The notes under the pieces were generated by a model, which saw only the letters and a program-made list of their open reading frames with translations, was not told the DNA's origin and searched no databases. 9,328 bases of DNA from Bacillota bacterium (lineage in GTDB: Bacteria; Bacillota; Clostridia; Christensenellales; CAG-138): assembly GCA_023416175.1 (NCBI GenBank), contig JAEZIE010000026.1:1-9328 (forward strand). The letters run 5' to 3'. The translations under genes and the position numbers were made by a program. This document shows, piece after piece, positions 1 through 6,061 of the stretch (its first letter is position 1; the number at the start of each line of letters is the position of its first letter).

Positions 1-537
1 CCGCGCGCTGCTCACTGCGATATGCTCAAACACGCGCAGGTTGTTTTCCTTTAACGTCTTACCCGTCTCGACAATATCCACAATCACGTCCGAAAGTCCG
101 AGCAAAGGAGCCAACTCTATGGATCCGTTCAGCTTGATGATTTCAATCTCCCGGTCGCGGCTCTGGTAGTATTTTCTGGCCATATGCGGATACTTTGTGG
201 CCACGCGAATCACCGCGCCTAAATCGTCCTCATATGCATTCGGCGCGGCAACGGCCAGCTCGCATTTGCCTAAGCCGAGATCAAGCAGCTCATATACTTC
301 AGGTTCCGTCTCAAGCAGCACATCCTTGCCCACCACGCCGACGTCCGCAGCACCCCGCTCTACATAGATGGCAACGTCCGCGGGCTTAATTAAGAGATAC
401 CTTACGCCAGAACCCTCGTCCTCAAATACCAGCTTGCGGCTTTCATCGGATAGCCCGACGCAGTCGTAGCCCAGGGAGGAAAATAGCTTGTATACGCGGT
501 CGCCGAGACGCCCCTTGGGCAGCGCAATGTTGATCAT
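1..537 (-). CDS. hisG: ATP phosphoribosyltransferase catalytic subunit, short form (partial, C-terminus off window)
   Basis: First enzyme of histidine biosynthesis: condenses ATP with PRPP to give phosphoribosyl-ATP in the cytoplasm. I translated 179 codons from the ATG at 537 to the window edge with no stop. Residues 1-12 (MINIALPKGRLG) are the typical N-terminus. Residues 62-74 contain GAADVGVVGKDVL. Residues 141-162 match the HisG family signature E-x5-G-x-S-x2-I-x-D-I-x2-T-G-x-T-L exactly. Short-form HisG proteins are a little over 200 residues, so only about 25-35 C-terminal residues should be missing (inference). The short form lacks the C-terminal regulatory domain and works with HisZ, encoded immediately upstream. 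The start codon shares the four bases ATGA (534-537) with the hisZ stop, so translation is probably coupled. Identification is near certain. Confidence 0.97.
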   Translation of the reverse strand, partial: MINIALPKGRLGDRVYKLFSSLGYDCVGLSDESRKLVFEDEGSGVRYLLIKPADVAIYVERGAADVGVVGKDVLLETEPEVYELLDLGLGKCELAVAAPNAYEDDLGAVIRVATKYPHMARKYYQSRDREIEIIKLNGSIELAPLLGLSDVIVDIVETGKTLKENNLRVFEHIAVSSAR

Positions 538-1658
538 AACGCTACCTCCGCAAGTTCGGTCCCCTCTATGCGGTATACCTTGGCATTGCCGACCTTCTCG
601 GGAAGAACGGTCAGCGCGCAGACCCGCAGGTTCTGTTTTGTGAGCCGTTCTACAGCCTCATAGAGCGACAGGAGGTCGGTATCCTTATCATAAAGCAATA
701 TCGCATCGTACCTATTCTGCGCGGGCTGCTTAAAATAGCGGTCGATTTCGTCAAAGGATATGCCAAAGCCGATGGCTTGTAAATTCTCTTTGCCCATGCG
801 CTTTAGCAGCAGATCATACCGTCCGCCGGAAAGCACCGCGCGCGGAACGCTATTGACAAATCCGCGGAATATCAGACCGTTGTAGTAATTGGAATCGTTC
901 GTGATGGAAAAATCCAGCCGCAGGGCCTGCGCGTTACCCGCCGAAGCAAACACGCTGTAGAGGGTCTCAAGTTCATATAAAGCATCCCGCATGGCGGTAT
1001 TTACGGCTAGCAGCCGTGCTTCATTTAACGCAGTTTCCATCGGTCCGCTGATGCGGATGAGCTGTTCGAGCGGGGCGATTTTAGCACTGCCGATGCCGTA
1101 TTCGCGGGCGATGGTTATTAGCTCGTGTGAGTTTTTGCTTTCCAGGCAGCGCATGAGCGCCTTTTTTGCCTCCGCAGGGGCGTCGATGGCGGAAAAGAAG
1201 CCCGTCAAGAACCCCATGTGGGAAATATCCAGCACATATTCTTCCTCGATGAGCGCAAGGCTTTTTAACGCGAGGTCAATCAACTCAATATCCGTATACG
1301 GCGTCACAGTGCCGATGTATTCGATGCCGACCTGGAAAATTTCTTTGTATTCGCGCACCTCGCGGCTTAACCGGTAGACGCTTTCGCTGTAATAGAGCCG
1401 CTCCGGTATTTCCGCCGTAGCGCGCGTGTTTTTGACGATGCTCATCGTGACGTCCGGCTTTAACGCCATGAGCTTGCCGTTTAAGTCCGTAAACGTAATG
1501 ATTTGCGCACTATTTAAAAAATCCCGGTGGTCCAAATAAAAGTTGTATTCCTCAAATTTGCCCATACGAAAATTCCGGTAACCGCGGCTTTCGTAGAGGC
1601 TCCGCAGCAAGTATGCGGTGTGCTCGCTTTTTCTGAGGGATGTCAGTTTCAGTTCCAA
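534..1658 (-). CDS. hisZ: ATP phosphoribosyltransferase regulatory subunit HisZ
   Basis: HisZ resembles the catalytic core of histidyl-tRNA synthetase but does not charge tRNA. It assembles with short HisG, is needed for activity and mediates histidine feedback (family knowledge). The 374 residues show the class II synthetase-like motif 2 region near 85-116 (PERLYYSESVYRLSRE, then FQVGIEYIG) and motif 3 as SGGRYDLLLKRMG at 277-289. Length fits HisZ and not HisRS, which carries an anticodon-binding domain and is longer. The start is TTG at 1656-1658, preceded by an AGAAGGAG Shine-Dalgarno (1666-1673) seven bases away. No better ATG is available, and the ORF's MELKLTSLRKSEH start fits the family. 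It is the first gene of the operon, with its own promoter at 1694-1722, and overlaps hisG by four bases. The TTG start may moderate HisZ level (inference). Confidence 0.95.
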   Translation of the reverse strand: MELKLTSLRKSEHTAYLLRSLYESRGYRNFRMGKFEEYNFYLDHRDFLNSAQIITFTDLNGKLMALKPDVTMSIVKNTRATAEIPERLYYSESVYRLSREVREYKEIFQVGIEYIGTVTPYTDIELIDLALKSLALIEEEYVLDISHMGFLTGFFSAIDAPAEAKKALMRCLESKNSHELITIAREYGIGSAKIAPLEQLIRISGPMETALNEARLLAVNTAMRDALYELETLYSVFASAGNAQALRLDFSITNDSNYYNGLIFRGFVNSVPRAVLSGGRYDLLLKRMGKENLQAIGFGISFDEIDRYFKQPAQNRYDAILLYDKDTDLLSLYEAVERLTKQNLRVCALTVLPEKVGNAKVYRIEGTELAEVAL

Positions 1659-1685
1659 GCCTATTCTCCTTCTGCGGGTATCCCG

Positions 1686-1741
1686 TGATAGCTATCATAC
1701 TATGCTTTTGTATGGTAGTCAAGTAGCGTGATAAAGCATAG
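1686..1741. repeat. Nested dyad symmetries over the hisZ promoter (candidate operators)
   Basis: Two perfect inverted repeats lie on the promoter. The 12-base palindrome TGATAGCTATCA (1686-1697) covers most of the -10 element and the predicted start site. A 9-base inverted repeat (CTATGCTTT 1700-1708 and AAAGCATAG 1733-1741) is centred almost exactly on the -35 element. A third, imperfect one (1694-1700 with 1710-1716, one mismatch) lies within the spacer. The placement suggests repressor binding, but the regulator is not known from this window. Confidence 0.5.
1694..1722 (-). promoter_or_regulatory. hisZG promoter
   Basis: On the minus strand TTGACT (1717-1722) is followed after exactly 17 bases by TATGAT (1694-1699), a near-consensus sigma-A promoter. 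Transcription should begin near 1687, giving a leader of only about 30 bases. That leaves no room for a T-box or peptide attenuator, so any histidine control must act at the DNA level or on the enzyme. Confidence 0.85.
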
Positions 1742-1795
1742 AAGTGACTTCCAATGCAATTCCACACCCCGTTAGCATATGTATAACGCGCAAGG

Positions 1796-1824
1796 AAAAT
1801 AAAAACGCCCGCATTTCTGCGGGC
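1796..1824 (-). terminator. Intrinsic terminator of the pit-DUF47 operon
   Basis: Read on the minus strand, GCCCGC (1819-1824) pairs with GCGGGC (1807-1812) around a six-base loop, followed by GTTTTTATTTT (1796-1806). It begins about 22 bases after the stop codon of the DUF47 gene. Confidence 0.9.
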
Positions 1825-1845
1825 ATATGATAAACGGTTTGTTTC

Positions 1846-2460
1846 TTATGTTTTTGTGATGATAATGCTCTCTACGCAATTCGCAACGTCTTCGCAGTCG
1901 TCCAGTGCGTTTTCGAGTTCATCGTATACCTTGTGCAGCTTGATCAGATTGATGGGATCCTTTTCATGCGTAAAGAGTTCCCGCAGCGCATCTTTGTAGC
2001 AGCGGTCGCCAACTTCCTCAATACGGTTGATGTCGATGATAAGATCATAGAGCCGGTTGCTTTTTTTGCCGCGGTGAAGCTCGCTCATCAGCTCCGAGAG
2101 CTCTTCGCAGGCCTTTACGATCAGGCCCGCCATGGTGCGCATGGGCTCTTTGACCTCAGTCACATTCATCATCCACAGGTTGGCCGCCACAGAATCGATG
2201 CTGTCGATAATATCGTCCGTTTCCTTTGCAATGCGGTAGATGTCGTCCCGGTCGATGGGGGTAATGAACGCCACATTGAGGTGTTCACAAACGGTGTGCA
2301 TATGGGAGTCCGCGTCCTGCTCCGTCTTTTTGATGGCAGAAAACTCCTCTTCGAGCAACCGGTTTTCTGCAAGCAGCTTTTCAAGAGCTTTTGCTCCCTT
2401 TAAGCAATGGGCGATGCCCTGCTCAAACATTTCGTAATAGTTCAGATCCTTCTTGGCCAT
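1846..2460 (-). CDS. DUF47 (PhoU-like) phosphate transport accessory protein
   Basis: A 204-residue, all-helical cytoplasmic protein of the DUF47/PhoU-like family, commonly encoded beside PiT phosphate transporters and thought to modulate them. Visible hallmarks are ITPIDRDDIYRIAKETDDIIDSID (residues 66-89), the charged helical stretch DLIIDINRIEEVGDRCYKDALRELF (139-163), and the C-terminal KDPINLIKLHKVYDELENALDDCEDVAN (167-194). The open frame extends upstream to 2667, but that part lies inside pit and is not family-like. The ATG at 2460 has an AAAGGGAGA Shine-Dalgarno (2467-2475) at good spacing and matches the usual N-terminus. It starts 20 bases after the pit stop, so it forms an operon with pit. 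The family is certain; the mechanistic role is inferred from context. Confidence 0.95.
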   Translation of the reverse strand: MAKKDLNYYEMFEQGIAHCLKGAKALEKLLAENRLLEEEFSAIKKTEQDADSHMHTVCEHLNVAFITPIDRDDIYRIAKETDDIIDSIDSVAANLWMMNVTEVKEPMRTMAGLIVKACEELSELMSELHRGKKSNRLYDLIIDINRIEEVGDRCYKDALRELFTHEKDPINLIKLHKVYDELENALDDCEDVANCVESIIITKT

Positions 2461-2480
2461 ACCAAATCTCCCTTTACAAT

Positions 2481-3479
2481 TTAGAATATTGCATGCAGCA
2501 ACAGAGCCATGACATATCCGATCAGGCCGCAGGCGGGGAATGTGAGCACCCAGGCGGTGACCATCTCTTTTACAATGCCCCAGTTTACGTTGCTTAGCCT
2601 GCGTGCCGCGGCGGCGCCCATGATTGCGGTGCCCTTGGTGTTGGTGGTACTTAGCGGTATCCCCCATACGGTGGCGGCCAACATGCAGGCGGAAGCTGCG
2701 ACCTCAGCGGAAAAGCCCTGGTATTTTTCGATTTTTACCATATCAAGCCCCATGGTTTTGATGATGCGGTATCCGCCCACCGAGGTGCCAACGGCCATCA
2801 GCAGCGAGCAGAACACCATTACATACCATGGGATAAAGTTTTCTCCGCCCGGCATGGCGACGCCGCCCAATGAAAGTGCAAAAACCAGGACGCCCATGAA
2901 CTTCTGTCCATCCTGTGCGCCGTGGCTGAACGCCATCGCTGAGGCAGATACCACCTGCCCAATGGAGAATATTTTATTTGCTTTGTGTCGGTTGACGTTA
3001 CGGAAGATTTTTGCGATAAAGGTGGTAAAAAGCCCGCCGGAAAGGAACCCCAGTATGGAGGAAATACCCAAACCCAGCAAGACTTTTTGCCATTCGGCCC
3101 AACTGACCGATGCGATCCCGCTGCCGGCCAATGCTGCGCCGGTCAGCCCGGCGATCAATGCATGGCTTTCGCTGGTGGGGATGCCAAAGCGCCATGCGCC
3201 CACCGCCCAAATGACGATGGATAGCTGCGCCGCCGCCAGCGTGATAAGCCCATCTGTTCCAGGCGTCAGCTCTATGATGTTGGAGATTGTCTTGGCGACT
3301 GCCGTTCCCATGAGTAGAACGCCCAAAAGATTGAATATTGCCGCAAGTATGACAGCCTTTCGTGGAGTCAATACCCTGGTGGAAACGACGGTCGTAAGTG
3401 CGTTGGGAGCGTCTGTCCATCCGTTGACGAAGATAGATGCGCATACGAGCAGAATAACAAGTATAAGGCCGGTTTGCAT
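2481..3479 (-). CDS. pit: PiT-family inorganic phosphate transporter
   Basis: Low-affinity inorganic phosphate permease of the cytoplasmic membrane; the family couples uptake to H+ or Na+. The 332 residues are mostly hydrophobic with about ten predicted membrane segments. Family motifs appear in the expected inverted-repeat arrangement: GWTDAPNA at 20-27 followed by TTVVSTRVL, PTSESHALIAGLTGA at 101-115, the second-half copy FSHGAQDGQKFMG at 184-196, and PLSTTNTKGTAIMG at 275-288. Length matches compact bacterial PiT proteins without a large central loop. The ATG at 3479 follows an AAAGGTGA-like site about ten bases upstream, a slightly long spacing. It is the first gene of an operon with the DUF47 gene and is preceded by a long structured leader. 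Phosphate is the likeliest substrate; some relatives (CysP) carry sulfate, which cannot be excluded by eye. Confidence 0.93.
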   Translation of the reverse strand: MQTGLILVILLVCASIFVNGWTDAPNALTTVVSTRVLTPRKAVILAAIFNLLGVLLMGTAVAKTISNIIELTPGTDGLITLAAAQLSIVIWAVGAWRFGIPTSESHALIAGLTGAALAGSGIASVSWAEWQKVLLGLGISSILGFLSGGLFTTFIAKIFRNVNRHKANKIFSIGQVVSASAMAFSHGAQDGQKFMGVLVFALSLGGVAMPGGENFIPWYVMVFCSLLMAVGTSVGGYRIIKTMGLDMVKIEKYQGFSAEVAASACMLAATVWGIPLSTTNTKGTAIMGAAAARRLSNVNWGIVKEMVTAWVLTFPACGLIGYVMALLLHAIF

Positions 3480-3661
3480 GCGTTTTTATTCACCTTTCTA
3501 ATAAAAAGCGTGAGGTTTTTGCGGAAAGCGCGATGCAAATACGCTTAAGCTTGTCCCGCTGCCCGAGAAGCTCACTACCTCTATGTAGCGAACTTATCCT
3601 TACATCCCGTCTCACTTATCAGCAGGAAGGAATGTAAAGGGGCTGATTTAACCTTTACACA
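3480..3661 (-). promoter_or_regulatory. Structured 5' leader of the pit operon, possible RNA switch
   Basis: If transcription starts near 3655, pit has a leader of about 175 bases, unusually long here. In the order of the transcript the elements are as follows. Segment TGTAAAGG (3659-3652) and segment CCTTTACATTCC (3640-3629) pair perfectly over eight bases. The second segment can instead pair with GGGATGTAAGG (3608-3598), with one bulge and one G-U. Then CGCTAC/GTAGTG forms a hairpin with a six-base loop (roughly 3588-3571). AGCTT-CTCG...CGGG-AAGCT forms a second (roughly 3570-3546). Last, AAGCG (3546-3542) and CGCTT (3510-3506) enclose inner arms TTTGC/GCAAA and run into TTTTTATT, a weak terminator-like end just before the ribosome binding site. 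I recognise no named riboswitch class. Confidence 0.45.
3633..3659. repeat. 8-base inverted repeat at the pit start site
   Basis: TGTAAAGG (3633-3640) and CCTTTACA (3652-3659) are perfect inverted copies separated by 11 bases, just downstream of the pit -10 element. The repeat could be a DNA operator for a phosphate-responsive regulator or part of the leader RNA fold. It does not form the direct-repeat layout expected of a classical PhoP box. Confidence 0.5.
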
Positions 3662-3670
3662 AGTATAACA
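3662..3670 (-). promoter_or_regulatory. Extended -10 promoter for pit
   Basis: The minus strand reads TGT-TATACT (3670-3662), an extended -10 element. The nearest -35-like hexamer, TTGCCC, lies 19 bases upstream, so the promoter probably relies on the extended -10. The predicted start is near 3655. Confidence 0.6.
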
Positions 3671-3858
3671 TACCACGACTACGCGTGGGCAAGTTGTGAG
3701 CGAAAAATTACAACAAATTTTGACCAAAACCGCAGGAAAATGGATTAAAATGTAATCGAATTAATTTTATGCCATCATGTGGTCGGACTTCAGGCATCTC
3801 CGGCTAGGCTCTAAATCGGGCGAAGCAGAAAACAAAAGCTTGCGTATGTAAAAACGCG

Positions 3859-3913
3859 CGGTAATCACACAGCGGCGAGCAAGACCAAACGCTGTCAGAT
3901 TTGGACCGTTTTT
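3859..3913 (+). terminator. First terminator-like hairpin in the kimA leader
   Basis: CGGT-AATC-ac-ACAGCG (3859-3874) pairs with CGCTGT-ca-GATT-tgg-ACCG (3890-3908) around a 15-base apical loop, followed directly by TTTTT (3909-3913). An alternative base, AAAAACG (3850-3856) with CGTTTTT (3907-3913), would sequester the T tract. The stem has internal loops, so termination strength is uncertain; it could instead be part of a ligand-binding domain. Confidence 0.4.
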
Positions 3914-3929
3914 GCGCATAAGCCCATCG

Positions 3930-4005
3930 CAGGCGCGGTGGTTTATTGGAAATGACTGTGGTAACATCTTCATGTTATGCACATACCCACAGACGCCTGT
4001 TTTTT
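3930..4005 (+). terminator. Second terminator-like hairpin (attenuator candidate) in the kimA leader
   Basis: The outer arms CAGGCG (3930-3935) and CGCCTG (3994-3999) are followed by six T (4000-4005). Inside are CTGTGG (3956-3961) with CCACAG (3987-3992) and TAACAT (3962-3967) with ATGTTA (3972-3977) around a CTTC loop. AGGCG at 3931-3935 could pair instead with a second CGCCT copy at 4006-4010, which itself can pair with TAGGC at 4015-4019. Mutually exclusive pairings of this kind are typical of transcription attenuation. No plus-strand gene lies upstream that would need an ordinary terminator. Confidence 0.5.
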
Positions 4006-4129
4006 CGCCTAAAATAGGCACCCGATGAAGGCAGCTGGCAATCTGCGGTTTGAAATAAAAAGTGTGCAAGGATACATCGGTTCTTCGATAGTATCCATAA
4101 GGAATTTTAACATCAAAGGAGCATGAATT

Positions 4130-4183
4130 ATGGCTATAGAAAACAAGCAAAAGGAAGAGAGTGCGTCAACCCATGCTGAGTAA
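4130..4183 (+). CDS. Possible 17-codon upstream ORF overlapping kimA start
   Basis: The ATG at 4130 has the best Shine-Dalgarno in this intergenic region, AAAGGAG (4115-4121) eight bases upstream. It opens a frame of 17 codons (MAIENKQKEESASTHAE) ending with TAA at 4181-4183. The frame differs from kimA and overlaps its start codon(s), so ribosomes ending here would be placed to re-initiate on kimA. The peptide is hydrophilic with no recognisable motif. It may be a translational coupler or leader peptide, or the well-spaced site may be coincidental. Confidence 0.35.
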   Translation: MAIENKQKEESASTHAE

Positions 4184-6011
4184 AATAAAAGCGGTTCTTT
4201 TAGGGCATTCCCTGAAAAGCGCCGAGGAAACGTCCGAAAAATTCAACGTCCTATGGGGCCTCCCCATACTTTCCAGCGACGCCATCTCTTCCGTCTCCTA
4301 TGCGTGCGAAGAGATTTTGATGGTGCTGGTGCCACTTTTGGGCATTGCGGCATACAAACCGCTGCTGGGTACCGCGCTGGCTATCATTACGCTGTTGTTC
4401 ATTCTGGTGTTTTCCTATCGACAGACAATAGACAATTATCCCAACGGCGGCGGCTCATACAGTGTTGCGAGCGATAATTTGGGCCGCGTCCCCGGCCTGA
4501 TTGCTGCGGCGTCCCTTTCGATTGATTATGTACTGACCGTGGCGGTCAGCGCCAGTTCCGGCGTGGCGGCCATTACCTCGGCTTTCCCGGAACTTCTGCC
4601 CTACAAAACAGGACTTGCGCTCATTATCATTTTGTTTCTGACGCTTGGGAATCTCCGTGGCATCCGGGAATCCTCAGTGCTGTTCGGCGTTCCCACTTAT
4701 CTCTTTATCGGCTCCATTCTGATCATGATATTTGTGGGTCTCTTTAAAGTATTGGTGCTAGGCATTGTACCCGAGCCCACCGTGCCCCTCACGCAGCCTG
4801 CGCAGGATCTGACGCTGTTCCTGTTCCTAAGGGCATTTTCTTCGGGCTGTACGGCGCTGACCGGTGTGGAAGCCGTGAGCAACGGCATTCCTAATTTTAA
4901 AGAACCCGCGCAAAAGAATGCCAAGAAAGTGCTTTCACTTCTTGCGCTTATCGTGCTTATCATATTTGGCGGGGTGTGCGCGCTGGCTGCCGCCTACAAG
5001 GTCGCTCCTCAGGAAGGCATTACGGTCATTGCACAGATTGCTGGGCAGGTGTTCGGGCATGGCTCCGTCTTGTTCTACCTCGTGCAGGCCACAACGGCCA
5101 TCATTCTCATTATGGCCGCAAATACGGCCTTTGCAGATTTGCCTCTTCTCCTATCCTTGCTTGCTCGGGATGGCTTCATGGCCCGGCAATTCCGGCACAG
5201 AGGGGCGCGGCTGAGCTTTAGTAATGGCATTATGCTGCTCTTTATTGTGGCAAGCCTGTTGGCGATATTCTTCCATGCGGATACGCACCAGTTGATTCCG
5301 CTCTATGCCGTAGGCGTCTTCCTTTCCTTTACGCTTTCCCAGATGGGCATGTATAAGCGCTGGGTTACCCGCAAGGAAAGCGGTTGGAAGCATAAGGCTT
5401 TTATCAACGGCTTTGGTACCCTCATTACGGCGGCCACCTGCATCATCATAGCGGTGAGTAAATTTACCCACGGCGCATGGATGGTCATCATCTGCATTCC
5501 TGTGCTGGTACTTCTGATGCTGCGTATCCGCAACCATTATGACCGTATCCGCGAAAATCTGTTGATTGACGGCGATCCTTCGGTGCTGTTGTTTGAGGAA
5601 CCGCCCAGGAACCATATTCTTTTGCCGGTGGCGTCCATCAACAAATCCTTCATTAAGGCACTCAACTATGCGCTTACCCTTCAAGGCGAGCTTGAAATCT
5701 ACCATGTGAGCACCGTCAAGGAGGCGACGGACAAGCTTGTGCGCCAATACAACCAGCTTGGGCTTAATATCCCTCTGGTCATTGAAGAAGCGCCCTACCG
5801 CAACGTCAATGAAGTGCTGCTCGCGCATGTGGATAAAAAGCATTCCGGTCTCTTAAAGCATGAAATGCTTACGGTGGTTCTGCCGCAGTTTATCATCCCC
5901 AAGTGGTGGAACAATCCGTTGCACAACCAGACGGCGCGGCTATTAAAAAGCTCCCTGTTCAAGCGCCGCAACCTCGCGGTGGTGACGATCCCATATATCA
6001 TTAACGAATAA
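4161..6011 (+). CDS. kimA: KimA-like high-affinity potassium importer (APC superfamily)
   Basis: Cytoplasmic-membrane K+/H+ symporter of the KUP/APC type with a C-terminal cytoplasmic domain; in B. subtilis KimA is controlled by cyclic-di-AMP. The 616 residues closely follow my recollection of KimA: LSSDAISSVSYACEEIL, FSYRQTIDNYPNGGGSYSV, SLSIDYVLTVAVSASSG, FSSGCTALTGVEAVSNGIP and PLYAVGVFLSFTLSQMGM, in that order. About 12 membrane segments span roughly 30-460. Residues ~480-612 form a soluble USP-like domain with LPQFIIPKWWNNPLHNQ. Counted from the ATG at 4173, Asp36 and Tyr43 coincide with residues reported for K+ binding in KimA (from memory). The GTG at 4161 has AAGGA five bases upstream; the ATG at 4173 has poor spacing but aligns with the B. 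subtilis start, so the true start is one of these. A general amino-acid permease is the alternative. Confidence 0.9.
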   Translation: MRQPMLSKIKAVLLGHSLKSAEETSEKFNVLWGLPILSSDAISSVSYACEEILMVLVPLLGIAAYKPLLGTALAIITLLFILVFSYRQTIDNYPNGGGSYSVASDNLGRVPGLIAAASLSIDYVLTVAVSASSGVAAITSAFPELLPYKTGLALIIILFLTLGNLRGIRESSVLFGVPTYLFIGSILIMIFVGLFKVLVLGIVPEPTVPLTQPAQDLTLFLFLRAFSSGCTALTGVEAVSNGIPNFKEPAQKNAKKVLSLLALIVLIIFGGVCALAAAYKVAPQEGITVIAQIAGQVFGHGSVLFYLVQATTAIILIMAANTAFADLPLLLSLLARDGFMARQFRHRGARLSFSNGIMLLFIVASLLAIFFHADTHQLIPLYAVGVFLSFTLSQMGMYKRWVTRKESGWKHKAFINGFGTLITAATCIIIAVSKFTHGAWMVIICIPVLVLLMLRIRNHYDRIRENLLIDGDPSVLLFEEPPRNHILLPVASINKSFIKALNYALTLQGELEIYHVSTVKEATDKLVRQYNQLGLNIPLVIEEAPYRNVNEVLLAHVDKKHSGLLKHEMLTVVLPQFIIPKWWNNPLHNQTARLLKSSLFKRRNLAVVTIPYIINE

Positions 6012-6024
6012 AGAGAATAACAAG

Positions 6025-6055
6025 AAAGAGCGCCCCGTTAAGGAGCGCTCTTTTT
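6025..6055 (+). terminator. Terminator after kimA, shared with the convergent TSUP gene
   Basis: AAAGAGCGC (6025-6033) pairs with GCGCTCTTT (6045-6053) around an 11-base loop, with TTTTT at 6051-6055. It lies 14 bases after the kimA stop. The opposite strand reads CTCTTTCTTG after the stem, so it may also stop transcription of the gene ending at 6062. Confidence 0.9.
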
Positions 6056-6061
6056 AGACTA

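Larger units (their letters stand above)
3720..4129 (+). promoter_or_regulatory. Long structured leader region of the KimA-like gene
   Basis: This stretch has no supported protein gene. A weak promoter candidate is TTGACC (3720-3725) with TAAAAT (3746-3751), but the 20-base spacing is poor. Downstream, short hairpins succeed each other: ATGCC/GGCAT (3769-3773 with 3793-3797), a compound hairpin at 3859-3908 followed by T5, a second at 3930-3999 followed by T6, GCCTA/TAGGC (4007-4019), and GGATACATCG/CGAT-A-GTATCC (4070-4096) shortly before the first ribosome binding site. B. subtilis kimA is controlled by a cyclic-di-AMP (ydaO-type) riboswitch. I looked for that class's GGGGAACC, GGTTAATC and CAGCTAAC-like signatures on both strands and did not find them, so any switch here would be another type or strongly diverged. 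Confidence 0.45.

Noticed and set aside
534..537. ATGA stop/start overlaps at hisZ-hisG (534-537) and argD-argF (8993-8996) as a special feature
   Set aside because: Such four-base overlaps are common in bacterial operons and only indicate likely translational coupling.
2461..2667. N-terminal extension of the DUF47 frame to 2667
   Set aside because: It lies within pit in another frame, is rich in His, Arg and Gln unlike the family, and the ATG at 2460 has a strong ribosome site.
2509..3501. 330-codon plus-strand frame opposite pit
   Set aside because: Antisense shadow: pit on the other strand has full family motifs, and this translation has no recognisable domain.
3767..4150. 127-codon minus-strand frame between pit and kimA
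   Set aside because: It starts with TTG, has no clear Shine-Dalgarno, resembles no family I know, and lies opposite the kimA leader hairpins and uORF. Best explained as chance.
3480..4160. Canonical ydaO, M-box, lysine, NiCo or T-box riboswitch between pit and kimA
   Set aside because: Checked by eye on both strands for the conserved blocks of these classes; only scattered short similarities were seen, not enough to name one. A covariance search would be decisive.
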